Source: Maricaulis salignorans
GTDB lineage: Bacteria; Pseudomonadota; Alphaproteobacteria; Caulobacterales; Aquidulcibacteraceae
Length of the DNA stretch: 64,000 bases
NCBI GenBank assembly: GCA_945891505.1
Contig: CAMDDL010000006.1
Location: forward strand, 83,739 to 147,738
Direction of reading: 5' to 3'
Positions 1 to 8,637 of the stretch are shown here, in pieces. Every line of letters begins with the position of its first letter. Position 1 is the stretch's first letter. The translations under genes and the position numbers were made by a program. The notes beneath the pieces were generated by a model, which searched no databases, was not told the DNA's origin, and was given only the letters and a program-made list of their open reading frames with translations.

Positions 1-1
1 G

Positions 2-628
2 GTTTTGGCAGGCGCCGAGTGGCTGCATGTTTCAGGCGTGACTCCTGCCGTTGGCCCCGAGGCGTCAAAAGCTGCGCTGGCGCTCGTGGAAGCCGCGACG
101 CAAGCCGGTGTCAAAGTTTCGTTTGACGGCAATTATCGCGCGCAACTTTGGGCGGCTTGGGCTGGCGACGGCCCCGCTATTCTCAAACAAATCTTGTCGC
201 ACGCGACCTTGGCGTTCATCAATGAGCGCGATGTTGAGCTGATCTTGGGCGAACGCTTTGCGAGCCGTGAGGCTGCATTGCAACGGGCTTTTGAAGCGTT
301 CCCGCGGCTTCAATGGATTGCAGCCACGACGCGCACTTTGGCTTCGGTCACGCACCAAGGCCTGCAAGGTGAAATGGTTAGCCGGACTGAGCGCTATGTC
401 TCGAAAGACCACGAGCTGGCAGGTGTCGTTGATCGCATTGGCGCAGGTGATGCTTTTGCTGCTGGCCTGCTGCATGGCCTTTTGGCGCAGCATGAACCTC
501 AAGCCTGTTTGGAATTTGCGGTTGCCTCAGCCGTTATCAAGCACTCCATCCCCGGCGACTTCAACTTGACCAATCTTCAGGAAGTCACTGAAGCCATGGC
601 TGGTGGCGGGCTCGATGTCCGCCGGTGA
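2..628 (+). CDS. kdgK: 2-keto-3-deoxygluconate kinase, PfkB family (5' partial)
   Basis: C-terminal two thirds of a PfkB/ribokinase-family sugar kinase; the reading frame is open to the window edge, so the start lies upstream. The family signature GAGDAFAAG, which carries the catalytic Asp and the anion hole, is present about two thirds of the way through the visible part. An N-D-x-N-Y-R-like segment (SFDGNYR) is typical of KDG kinases. The family phosphorylates 2-keto-3-deoxygluconate to KDPG, the last shared step of uronate catabolism. The adjacent esterase and pectate lyases make KDG the likely substrate, but another sugar acid or ketose cannot be excluded. The 3' end overlaps the next gene by 14 nt, suggesting translational coupling. 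Confidence 0.85.
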   Translation, partial: VLAGAEWLHVSGVTPAVGPEASKAALALVEAATQAGVKVSFDGNYRAQLWAAWAGDGPAILKQILSHATLAFINERDVELILGERFASREAALQRAFEAFPRLQWIAATTRTLASVTHQGLQGEMVSRTERYVSKDHELAGVVDRIGAGDAFAAGLLHGLLAQHEPQACLEFAVASAVIKHSIPGDFNLTNLQEVTEAMAGGGLDVRR

Positions 629-2207
629 GGCTAGCCCGCTTGGCGGTGCCGCCTCGCGCCGCATGATCTTGGCTGGGGGCCTGATCACAGGATTGGTTCC
701 CCAAGCCCTTTGGGCAGATGAGGCGCAAAGCTTAGTCCAAACGACCTTTGGCCCCGTGCGGGGTCGCAAGCAAGCTGGCCTGCACGTGTTCAAGGGCATC
801 CGATATGGCGCTGACACCGCGACCACGCGCTTTGCGGCCCCTAAGCCACCGGCACCTTGGCAAGTGCCTGTGGAGGCTGTCGATTATGGGCCTGCTAGTC
901 CTCAAGCAGGCAGCGAGCCCAATCAGTCTGAAGACTGTCTGTTCCTAAACATCTGGACCACCAGCCTTGATGCTCGCGCCAAGAAACCGGTCATGGTCTA
1001 CATCCATGGCGGGGCTTACAACACGGGTTCTGGTTCCTCGCCCTTGACCGATGGTACCAATCTGGCGAGCGAAGAGGATGTGGTGGTGGTGACGATCAAC
1101 CACCGCTTGAATGCCTTTGGCTATCTCTATCTGGGTCAACTCATCCCCGACATCGCGCCAGATAGTGGCAATGCCGGGCAGTGGGATCTGGTGTTGGCGC
1201 TCAATTGGGTGAAGACCAATATTGCCCGCTTTGGCGGTGACCCAAGTCGCGTTATGCTGTTTGGGCAATCAGGTGGCGGGGCAAAAATTGCTTCGCTGAT
1301 GGCCGCCCCGGCGGCTTCTGGCCTATTCCATGCGGTCGCGACCATGAGTGGCCAACAAGTGACGGCCTCTGGCCCCTTAAACGCCACGGCGCGGGCAAAG
1401 GCATTTTTAGAGGCTCTAAAAGTTTCACCGCAGGAAGTGTTCAACGTGCCGACTGCGCGTTTGATCGAAGCGTTGAATAATGCCGATCCGATCAATTCCA
1501 CGCAAAAGCTCTATTTCGGTCCCGTGCTGGACCAGCGCCATCTGCCGCGTCACCCGTTTTGGCCAGACGCGCCGCCACAATCGGTACGGATCCCGATGAT
1601 CCTTGGCAATATGGCAAATGAAACACGCAATTTGATTGGCCGGTCAAACCCAGCCGCCTTTAGCCTGACTTTTGATGCGCTCCCCACCTGGCTGGCTACG
1701 CATATGCGCAGCGATATTTCGCCAGCCCATGTGATCGCGACCTATCAAGCCGCTTATCCCGGTATCTCCGCTTCTGACCTATTCTTTGCCGCAACCACGG
1801 CCGGGCGCTCTTGGCGCGGGCAAGTGGAAGAGGCTGATGCGCGTGCCCGCCAAGGGGCACCAACCTGGGTTTACCGCTTTGATTTGAAGAGCCCGGAAGA
1901 TGGCGGCCAGTGGGGCGCTTATCACACGCTCGACATTCCCCACGCCTTTCGTACCTTGGCCGCTTCCGGCCCGATGACGGGTACAGGCCCTGAGGCGCGC
2001 AAGGTGAGTAGGGAGCTTTCGTCAGCCCTTGTCAGTCTGGCCCGCACTGGGTCGCCGCAGTCCAAGCGCCTGCCAGCTTGGCCGCGCTATAGTCTTGCGC
2101 GGCGTGAGACGATGATTTTCGATACTACGACGCGGGTGGAGTTTGACCCGCGCGGTGTGGAGCGCGCCCTCTTCCAGACCGTTCCATTCATCCAATGGGG
2201 TAGCTGA
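615..2207 (+). CDS. secreted type-B carboxylesterase (alpha/beta hydrolase)
   Basis: About 530 residues, normal for the carboxylesterase type B / cholinesterase-like family. The nucleophile elbow GQSGGG, the oxyanion segment YIHGGAYNTGS and the EDCLFLNIW motif are all present. The N-terminus has a twin-arginine followed by a hydrophobic stretch (SRRMILAGG), so Tat-type export is likely. An in-frame GTG lies at 603; I prefer the ATG at 615, which gives a 14-nt overlap with kdgK. Its stop overlaps the start of the pectate lyase (TGATG), so the three genes look like one operon. In a pectin locus it may remove methyl, acetyl or feruloyl esters; the actual substrate cannot be read from sequence. 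Confidence 0.85.
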   Translation: MSAGEASPLGGAASRRMILAGGLITGLVPQALWADEAQSLVQTTFGPVRGRKQAGLHVFKGIRYGADTATTRFAAPKPPAPWQVPVEAVDYGPASPQAGSEPNQSEDCLFLNIWTTSLDARAKKPVMVYIHGGAYNTGSGSSPLTDGTNLASEEDVVVVTINHRLNAFGYLYLGQLIPDIAPDSGNAGQWDLVLALNWVKTNIARFGGDPSRVMLFGQSGGGAKIASLMAAPAASGLFHAVATMSGQQVTASGPLNATARAKAFLEALKVSPQEVFNVPTARLIEALNNADPINSTQKLYFGPVLDQRHLPRHPFWPDAPPQSVRIPMILGNMANETRNLIGRSNPAAFSLTFDALPTWLATHMRSDISPAHVIATYQAAYPGISASDLFFAATTAGRSWRGQVEEADARARQGAPTWVYRFDLKSPEDGGQWGAYHTLDIPHAFRTLAASGPMTGTGPEARKVSRELSSALVSLARTGSPQSKRLPAWPRYSLARRETMIFDTTTRVEFDPRGVERALFQTVPFIQWGS

Positions 2208-3550
2208 TGCGTCGAATTGTGTCTTCACTTGGCTTGGCCAGTGCGCTTCTGGCCGCCAATGCCAGCGCGCAAACACCTACACAGCCATTGCGCGCTTTTC
2301 CTAGCGCTGAAGGTTTCGGTGCCTTCACCCAAGGTGGACGCGGCGGGCGCGTGATCAAAGTGACCAATCTGGCAGATGCTGGACCGGGCAGTCTGCGCGC
2401 CGCCATTGAGGCTAAGGGCCCGCGCATCATCATCTTTGAAACCGGCGGCACGATTGAACTTCAATCGCCCCTAGTGATCCGCAGCCCGTTCATTACTGTG
2501 GCAGGACAAACGGCTCCCGGGGGTGGGATCACGCTAAAGAGCCATGCCCTTTTGGTCTCTACCAGTGAAGTCATCGTGCGCTTTATCCGCGTGCGACCGG
2601 GCGACATCTCGAAGACCGAAACCGACTCGATTTCACTCACCGCTGGTCGCAATATCATCATCGACCATTGCTCAGCCTCTTGGTCGACCGATGAGACCTT
2701 GTCGGTCTCGCAGCAGATGACGCAAGGCGAGCGGAAATTGGACCTTGTGACGGTGCAATGGTCGATTGTGTCGGAGTCGTTAGACCAATCGGTTCATTCC
2801 AAAGGCGCGCATGGTTACGGTTCGCTCGTGCGCGGGTCGGCAGGCTCCCGCTATAGCTTCCACCATAATTTATGGGCGCACCATCGCGCGCGTCTGCCAC
2901 GGCCGGGTAACTTTGCCGATGCCAAGCTCGACCCGCAAGGCCCGGTCTTCGACTTTACCAACAACGTCTTTTACAATTGGGGCGGCGATGGTTCTGGTTA
3001 TAATGTCGATGAGACGGCGATCAGCCGCTATAGCTTCCGCGCAAATTCTTACCGCCAAGGCGCGAGCTCAAAATCGGCCTTAGCCTTTGTAGAATCCGCG
3101 CCCGGCGCGCAGGCGCATTTTTCCGGCAACTTCATGAATGGCGCGAGCATGGAGACGCAAGCCATTGTGCGCCTAAAGCGGCCGCTTGACGGCTATTTTT
3201 CGGCTACACCGTTTGACTATGGTGCTCTTGCGGCTGAGCCTGCTTTACAGGCCGAGGAAAAAGTCTTGGCCAAGGCAGGTGCTTCGCTCGTGCGTGACAC
3301 CGTGGATGCCCGCGTCATTGCAAGCGTGCGTGCGCGGACCGGCCAGATCATCAATTCGCAAGCCGAAGTTGGCGGTTGGCCGGAACTGGCAAAAGGTAGC
3401 GCTCGCCCTGACCAAGATGGCGATGGCTTACCCGATGCTTGGGAAATCCAGCACAAGCTCAATCCCAATGACGCTAGCGACGCAGGCCTAGACCCCGATC
3501 AAGATGGCATTAGCCATCTTGAGGTCTGGTTGAATTCGCTGGTTCGCTGA
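2207..3550 (+). CDS. secreted pectate-lyase-like protein (PL1 type) with C-terminal Ca-binding repeats
   Basis: 447 residues with an N-terminal Sec-type signal peptide ending near ANASAQ. The parallel beta-helix pattern of PL1-like pectate lyases is clear: GPGSLRAAI, GPRIIIFETGG, NIIIDHCSASWSTDE and SFHHNLWAHH. The last 50 residues carry two DxDxDG-type loops (DQDGDGLPDAWE and DPDQDGISHLE), resembling dockerin or thrombospondin-3 Ca sites. The ATG overlaps the upstream esterase stop by one base, so it is translationally coupled. It shares the overall pattern with the second lyase at 7288, which lacks the Ca-binding tail. It probably cleaves polygalacturonate by beta-elimination outside the cell. 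The exact PL subfamily is not decided. Confidence 0.85.
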   Translation: MRRIVSSLGLASALLAANASAQTPTQPLRAFPSAEGFGAFTQGGRGGRVIKVTNLADAGPGSLRAAIEAKGPRIIIFETGGTIELQSPLVIRSPFITVAGQTAPGGGITLKSHALLVSTSEVIVRFIRVRPGDISKTETDSISLTAGRNIIIDHCSASWSTDETLSVSQQMTQGERKLDLVTVQWSIVSESLDQSVHSKGAHGYGSLVRGSAGSRYSFHHNLWAHHRARLPRPGNFADAKLDPQGPVFDFTNNVFYNWGGDGSGYNVDETAISRYSFRANSYRQGASSKSALAFVESAPGAQAHFSGNFMNGASMETQAIVRLKRPLDGYFSATPFDYGALAAEPALQAEEKVLAKAGASLVRDTVDARVIASVRARTGQIINSQAEVGGWPELAKGSARPDQDGDGLPDAWEIQHKLNPNDASDAGLDPDQDGISHLEVWLNSLVR

Positions 3551-4831
3551 TTAGGCCACCAAGCCTGGCAGCCACAGCGACAGCTGCGGGAAGATCATCA
3601 CCAGTGCGAGAACGAAGAGTGCGGCCAGATAGAAGGGCCACATGCCGCGCACGGCTTCCATCACGCTGATCTTGCCAATCGATGCACCTAAGAACAGGAC
3701 CGAGCCGACCGGTGGGGTCACCAGACCAATGCCAGCCGACAGAATCAGCACGACACCGAAGTGCACGGGGTCGATTTGATAGGCCTTGGCCACGGGCAGA
3801 AAGATCGGTGTTGCAATGATGATCAGCGGAGCCAGATCCATAAAGGTCCCCAGCACCAAGAGGCACAGCACCATCAGGGCCAGAACCGTCAGCTTATCAT
3901 GCGCAATCGCCTGCATAGCCTCAACCGCATGGCTAGGCACTTGCAGATAGGCCATCATCCAGCCAAAGGCACCAGCCGCGCCGATGACGAACAAGACAGA
4001 ACCGGTTGTTTTGGCCGCACCCTTGGCTGCGTCCAAAAAGGCGTTCCAGCTGAGGCTGCGATAGACAATCAGAGTCACAAGAACCGCATAAACCACAGCC
4101 ACAGAGGCACTTTCAATCGCGGTGAAAATCCCGGCTTTAATCCCGACAAAGATGATCAGCACCAGCACCAAAGCGGGCAACGCGGTGATAAAAGTCGTCA
4201 AAAGTGCGCGAGCCCCGACTTTGCCTTCGGCCTGATAGCCGCGCTTCACAGCCAGAATATAAGCTGTCGCCATCACGGCGAGCGCCAGCATCAAGGCCGG
4301 AATAATGCCTGCAGAAAAGAGTGCTGTAATCGAGATACCCCCACCTGCAGCGGCCGAAAACAAGATCATATTGTGCGACGGCGGTACTAGCAGGGCGACC
4401 AAGGCGGCCGAGATCGTCACATTGACGGCAAAATCCTTGTCATAGCCGCGTTGGGCCATTTGCGGGATCATGGTGCCGCCAACGGCGGAGATGTCGGCAA
4501 TAGCGGAGCCCGATACGCCCCCGAACAAGGTGGAGGCCACCACACTGACTTGGGCGAGACCGCCGCGGAACCGGCCCACAAGGGCGCTGGCTAATGCGAT
4601 AATCCGCTCAGAAATGCCGCCCTTCAGCATTAACTCACCGGCGAATACAAACAGCGGGATAGCCAGAAGGCCAACATTGGAGATATCTGCCGCTGCCTGT
4701 TGACCGACCACAATCGGAGGGATGCCCACCACAAGGGCCGCGCTGATGGTGGAAATGATCAAGGCAATCGCCACGGGCGCGCCGAGAACCAGAAGAAGGG
4801 CGAAGACGAGGAAAAGTGCCGCAAGAGCCAT
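3551..4831 (-). CDS. dctM: TRAP transporter large permease subunit (DctM)
   Basis: 426 residues, the usual length for DctM, with many hydrophobic helices and no signal peptide. Typical segments are GVSGSAIADISAVGG, LVPPSHNMILFS and GLVTPPVGSVLFLGAS. It forms the cation-driven translocation channel of a tripartite transporter with DctQ and DctP. The ORF runs 45 codons further upstream, but that extension overlaps dctQ and has no membrane character; the ATG at 4831 begins MALAALFLVF and lies 11 nt after dctQ. Last gene of the hydratase-dctP-dctQ-dctM operon, directly convergent with the pectate lyase at 2207-3550. Uronates or oligogalacturonides are the inferred cargo. Confidence 0.93.
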   Translation of the reverse strand: MALAALFLVFALLLVLGAPVAIALIISTISAALVVGIPPIVVGQQAAADISNVGLLAIPLFVFAGELMLKGGISERIIALASALVGRFRGGLAQVSVVASTLFGGVSGSAIADISAVGGTMIPQMAQRGYDKDFAVNVTISAALVALLVPPSHNMILFSAAAGGGISITALFSAGIIPALMLALAVMATAYILAVKRGYQAEGKVGARALLTTFITALPALVLVLIIFVGIKAGIFTAIESASVAVVYAVLVTLIVYRSLSWNAFLDAAKGAAKTTGSVLFVIGAAGAFGWMMAYLQVPSHAVEAMQAIAHDKLTVLALMVLCLLVLGTFMDLAPLIIIATPIFLPVAKAYQIDPVHFGVVLILSAGIGLVTPPVGSVLFLGASIGKISVMEAVRGMWPFYLAALFVLALVMIFPQLSLWLPGLVA

Positions 4832-4842
4832 CGGTTTCGTCC

Positions 4843-5337
4843 TTAGTTTTTCTGGGGCGCCAAAAGGCGCTCGGCGGCAAACAGCGCCATGATGGTTGCA
4901 CCGATAGCAAAGGGCACATAGCGAATGCCGGCGGGGATTGGTGCACCGGCCATGCTGACATCCCAATTATCTAAAGCGAGCGTCATGCCCCAATAGGCCA
5001 ACAAAAGTGCGACGCCTAAAGTGAGGGCGAGAAGCAACCTGCGGACGAGGGCTTGGATCCCTGCAGGCATGGCATCTAGGATATTGGAGAAGGAAAAGTG
5101 AGTGCCCTCACGGACCCCAACGGCGGCTGCCATCATCACGGTCATGCCCATGAAGAAGACCGACACAGGCTCTGTCCATCCCGGTGAGTTATTCAAAACA
5201 TAGCGGGCAAAAACCTGCCAAGCCTGAACCAAGGTGATGATCACGAGGCCCGTCAGCGCCACTATTTTGCAGGCATTCGCCAGCCGGTCCAGCAGGCTTT
5301 CTTTACCCAAAGGTGCCGTGTTCTGTTCGTTTTCCAT
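4843..5337 (-). CDS. dctQ: TRAP transporter small permease subunit (DctQ)
   Basis: About 164 residues with four predicted membrane helices. It has the DctQ-type segments QVFARYVLNNSPGWTEP and GVREGTHF. The family bridges the periplasmic binding protein and the large permease. The start at 5337 (MENEQN) sits one base after the dctP stop, implying coupled translation; an upstream in-frame start would overlap dctP. Membership is clear from the segments and from its place between dctP and dctM. Confidence 0.92.
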   Translation of the reverse strand: MENEQNTAPLGKESLLDRLANACKIVALTGLVIITLVQAWQVFARYVLNNSPGWTEPVSVFFMGMTVMMAAAVGVREGTHFSFSNILDAMPAGIQALVRRLLLALTLGVALLLAYWGMTLALDNWDVSMAGAPIPAGIRYVPFAIGATIMALFAAERLLAPQKN

Positions 5338-5338
5338 A

Positions 5339-6322
5339 TCAAACCATCGCTTTAATCGCCGCATACAGGCGGGCGACATCTGGGTTGTTTAGGCGTTTTG
5401 CATTGACGGGGTCGCAGACGGCTTTAAAGGCGGCCTTATTGACCTCGACCACTTTGGTGCCAGCCGCGAGCGCTTTGGTGCGGGACTCGGCTTCCGTTTT
5501 CACCCAAGCCTCCCGCATGATGGGCACCGAGGCCTTCGCGAGTTCGCGCACCAGATCTTGGTCCTTCGCGCTAAGCAGGCCAAAACTCTTCGCCGACATC
5601 ATCAAAAACTCTGGCGAGTAGGAATGTTGGGTTTGAGACCAATAGTGCGCCACTTCAAGGTGACGGGCTGTCTCAAAAGTTGGCCAATTATTCTCTGCCC
5701 CATCGATCAAGCGGCTTTGCAGCGAAGAATAAACAGCACTGAAGCCCAGAGGTGTGGGGTTTGCCCCCATCGCGCCAACGGCGTCGATAAAGACGTCAGA
5801 CTGTGGCACGCGGATCTTGAGGCCGTGCAAGTCCTTCGGCGTCTCAATTGGGCGTTGGGTGTTGTAGAAACAGCGACCACCAGCATCATAGGAGGCCAGG
5901 CCAATAAGCCCACGCGCTTTGAAACCATCCAAAATCTCTTGGCCAATTGGACCATCGAGAACGCGGTGCAAATGGTCATCGTTTTGAATGACAAATGGCA
6001 TCGAAACGACTTGAGTGAGCGGAAAAGCATTGTTGAGCGCCGCGGCATTGGCGCGGCAAATGTCGATCACGCCGGATTGGGCCAGTGAAATCGTATCATC
6101 TTCTCCGCCCAATTGACCGGAGGGATAGCTACGAATAGACAGCCGACCGCCGGTTTCTTTAGACAGAGCTTCCCCCAGCCACTTCACAGCGGTGACGGTC
6201 GGATAGCCGTCGCGATGCACATCACAAGCCGTCAAAACCCCGCCTGCACGATGGGGCTGACAGGCAGAGACCAGCGGCAAAGCGAGGCCAGCTGTGGCCA
6301 AGAGCGTGCGACGTGAAATCAT
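5339..6322 (-). CDS. dctP: TRAP transporter substrate-binding protein (DctP)
   Basis: 327 residues. The N-terminus (SRRTLLATAGLALPLVSAC) combines a twin-arginine with a lipobox-like LVSAC, so it is probably an exported, possibly lipid-anchored, binding protein. The DctP-family core is clear: GLKIRVPQSDVF, the substrate-carboxylate Arg region, and ENNWPTFETARH. In this family a conserved Arg salt-bridges the carboxylate of the ligand. Its ATG overlaps the preceding hydratase stop (ATGA). Given the pectin enzymes on both sides, galacturonate or an unsaturated oligogalacturonide is the likely ligand; this is inference from context. Confidence 0.92.
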   Translation of the reverse strand: MISRRTLLATAGLALPLVSACQPHRAGGVLTACDVHRDGYPTVTAVKWLGEALSKETGGRLSIRSYPSGQLGGEDDTISLAQSGVIDICRANAAALNNAFPLTQVVSMPFVIQNDDHLHRVLDGPIGQEILDGFKARGLIGLASYDAGGRCFYNTQRPIETPKDLHGLKIRVPQSDVFIDAVGAMGANPTPLGFSAVYSSLQSRLIDGAENNWPTFETARHLEVAHYWSQTQHSYSPEFLMMSAKSFGLLSAKDQDLVRELAKASVPIMREAWVKTEAESRTKALAAGTKVVEVNKAAFKAVCDPVNAKRLNNPDVARLYAAIKAMV

Positions 6323-7152
6323 AATCCTAGTCCTAAACCTGCAGTTACCGCCAAACGATGGCAGGCAATTCGTCCATCCGGCCCAAAGTCTGCAATCGCA
6401 TGATCCCCGGCCTTTGCGTCATGAACACCCGAGACTGCCCCTGTTGAGATCAACATGCCGCGTTTCAGCGGTAGACCCCGAGATGCAGCACAGTTTAGAG
6501 CGAAGACGAGGGACTGCGTGATGCCGCCCGGAAATGCGGTGACAATCCCCGTACCGACCACATCGCCATTGATCGTTACAGAGCAGGTCAGATTTTCCAG
6601 CCGAGCTTGCCAATTTTGCACCGGCTTGCCGAGGATCAGGCCCCAATTATTGCCGAAGTCTGAGACCACCACCGTCGGGCCTAGGTCATTAATCGTGGCA
6701 AGCGGGCTGCCGGCCACTTCAATCCCGGTCCACAATCGGCCGACAAGTGCGAGCGCCGAGCTTGCATCATAATCGGTTTTGTTGGGCTCTGCATCGATTG
6801 CAAGCTCAAAGACATATTCGCCTTCGACCGCACAAAAGCCGCCGGCAATGGCTGCGAAGTCTTGCTCTGCCTCGCCATCAGCATTCTGTAGCGAAGCGGC
6901 GAAGATCGGTCCAATCAGGCGGTCTGTACCATGCACGGCGACCAGATCGCCAAGGATGCGTCCGACTTTCCAGCCGACCAATGCGTCAGGCCAATGCGCG
7001 ATCGCGGCATCTTGAATCGCGTAGGACTCATCGAGGATACGCGGCAATGTCCCCGGAAAGTCTGTTAGGGCAGTCCGACTTATCCTCGCCGCACGAAACT
7101 CGCCAGCAATGGCGCTGTAGGCTTCTTTCACGGAGTCACTGGTCTCAAACAT
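6319..7152 (-). CDS. 2-keto-4-pentenoate hydratase-like protein (MhpD/FAH superfamily)
   Basis: 277 residues with the pattern of the 2-keto-4-pentenoate hydratase family: VGWKVGR near the N-terminus, FCAVEGEYVFEL (metal-binding Glu residues) and a C-terminal VSGVHDAKAGDHAIADFG. Such enzymes hydrate or decarboxylate 2-keto acids using a divalent metal. I chose the ATG at 7152 because AAGGACG lies about 10 nt upstream; the longer ORF start has no such support. It is first in the TRAP operon, downstream of a LacI-like operator. It may act on a keto-acid intermediate of uronate catabolism, but no such role is established here. Confidence 0.75.
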   Translation of the reverse strand: MFETSDSVKEAYSAIAGEFRAARISRTALTDFPGTLPRILDESYAIQDAAIAHWPDALVGWKVGRILGDLVAVHGTDRLIGPIFAASLQNADGEAEQDFAAIAGGFCAVEGEYVFELAIDAEPNKTDYDASSALALVGRLWTGIEVAGSPLATINDLGPTVVVSDFGNNWGLILGKPVQNWQARLENLTCSVTINGDVVGTGIVTAFPGGITQSLVFALNCAASRGLPLKRGMLISTGAVSGVHDAKAGDHAIADFGPDGRIACHRLAVTAGLGLGL

Positions 7153-7190
7153 GTGCGCTTTCGTCCTTTGATTTTCATGATTGCGCATTT

Positions 7191-7206
7191 TGGAAACCGG
7201 TGTCAA
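7191..7206. promoter_or_regulatory. LacI-type operator overlapping the TRAP-operon -35 box
   Basis: TGGAAACCGGTGTCAA is an imperfect palindrome centred on CCGG, the typical layout of LacI/GalR-family operators. Read on the minus strand it contains a perfect -35 hexamer TTGACA, with a weak -10 (CAATCA) 17 nt further on. The site lies about 40 nt upstream of the hydratase ATG and about 80 nt upstream of the divergent pectate lyase, so it could control both. No LacI-family gene is visible in the window. Confidence 0.6.
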
Positions 7207-7287
7207 TATGCATGAACAATACAAAATCAACGATCATGTTCAGTTTGGCCAAGTTCAGACTGGATCGTAAAACAGGGGAGAAGCGGC

Positions 7288-8637
7288 ATGGACCGCAGAC
7301 AGCTTTTGGGTGCAACATCAGCGGCAGTTGTGGGTTTGATTGCCAGCCCCAGCATGGCGCAGACCTTAGCAAATGCTGCGGTAGAGAAGGCTTTCCCGGG
7401 TGCCGTTGGCTGGGCCGCAAACACCGTTGGCGGGCGAGGTGGACAAATCCTGCGCGTGACGAGTTTGGCGAAGGATGGCCCCGGTTCCTTCAAAGTGGCC
7501 GTTGAGACCAAGGGACCCCGAATCATCGTGTTCGAAGTCGGAGGGGTCATTGATCTGGAAGCCACCACCTTGAGAATCACTGAATCCTTCTTGACCATTG
7601 CAGGCCAGACCGCACCTTCGCCCGGCATCACCTTCATCCGGGGCGGCTTAGATGTGACCGCTTCCCACGTCATCGTGCGCCACATTCGGGTCCGCGCAGG
7701 TGAGGCTGGTAAGCCGAAAATGAGTGGGAGCGACTTTGATTCCTTCTCGACCATTGGTGCCCGCAATGTGATCGTCGATCAGTGCAGCATGACCTGGGGT
7801 ACCGATGAGAATCTGTCGGCATCGGGTCCACGCTTTACAGGCAAAACCCCGGCTGAATGGCGGGCTGGAACCTCGCGTCAGATCACTTATTCCAACAATT
7901 TGCTGGCCGAAAGCTTGGCGAATTCGACCCATGCCAAGGGCGAGCATTCGAAGGGCTCACTCATCCATGACAATGCTAATGACATCCTAATCTACCGCAA
8001 CGTCTATGCCCATAATGTGGAGCGCAATCCCTTGTTCAAGGGTGGCGTGCATGGGGCGATCATCAATAATCTGATCTATAATCCCGGCCATCGTGCCATC
8101 CACTACAATCTGATGGCCAATGAATGGGGTGCGCAGCCGTTCCAAAATGGCCGCATGACCGTGATCGGCAATGCGATGCGCGGTGGGCACAATACGATTG
8201 CTGGCCTGCCGCTGGTGATGCTGGGCGGGCATGGCGATCTCGATCTCTTCCTGCGGGACAATATTGCCCAAGACATGAATGGCAAAACGCTGCCACAAAC
8301 GGGCCGATATACCTCAGGGACGGCGAAGATTAATCCAAGTACCAAACCACTGGACTTGCCAGCGGGCCTCAGGATTGTCCCAGCAGCAGCTTTGGAAGCC
8401 GATCTTTTGACCACAGTGGGCGCGCGGCCTTGGGACCGTGATGCGCACGATGTGCGGATTCTGGCCGATATCGCCGAAGGGCGCGGCAAAGTTATCGATA
8501 GTGAGAGCGAGGTCGGTGGTTATCCGGTTCAAAAGCCCACTTATCGCGCCTTTGTGCCCGACGATTGGGACTTGGCGACCATGGAGCCTCTTCGCCCAGA
8601 TGTGCTTGATTCTGGAGCGAAATCGCGTGGGACTTAA
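7288..8637 (+). CDS. secreted pectate-lyase-like protein (PL1 type)
   Basis: 449 residues. The N-terminus MDRRQLLGATSAAVVGL has a twin-arginine and hydrophobic core, so export by Tat is likely. Beta-helix motifs match those of the first lyase: GPGSFKVAVETKGPRIIVFE, NVIVDQCSMTWGTDENLS, and the stacked Asn and aromatic residues around IIYRNVYAHNVERNP. There is no C-terminal Ca-binding tail. SD GGGGAG is 9 nt before the ATG. Transcribed divergently from the TRAP operon across a shared 135-nt region. The two lyases may differ in preference for methylated or internal bonds, which cannot be judged from sequence. Confidence 0.84.
   Translation: MDRRQLLGATSAAVVGLIASPSMAQTLANAAVEKAFPGAVGWAANTVGGRGGQILRVTSLAKDGPGSFKVAVETKGPRIIVFEVGGVIDLEATTLRITESFLTIAGQTAPSPGITFIRGGLDVTASHVIVRHIRVRAGEAGKPKMSGSDFDSFSTIGARNVIVDQCSMTWGTDENLSASGPRFTGKTPAEWRAGTSRQITYSNNLLAESLANSTHAKGEHSKGSLIHDNANDILIYRNVYAHNVERNPLFKGGVHGAIINNLIYNPGHRAIHYNLMANEWGAQPFQNGRMTVIGNAMRGGHNTIAGLPLVMLGGHGDLDLFLRDNIAQDMNGKTLPQTGRYTSGTAKINPSTKPLDLPAGLRIVPAAALEADLLTTVGARPWDRDAHDVRILADIAEGRGKVIDSESEVGGYPVQKPTYRAFVPDDWDLATMEPLRPDVLDSGAKSRGT

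Noticed and set aside
3761..4390. 209-codon plus-strand frame opposite dctM
   Set aside because: His/Gln/Arg-rich translation typical of the reverse of a membrane protein gene.
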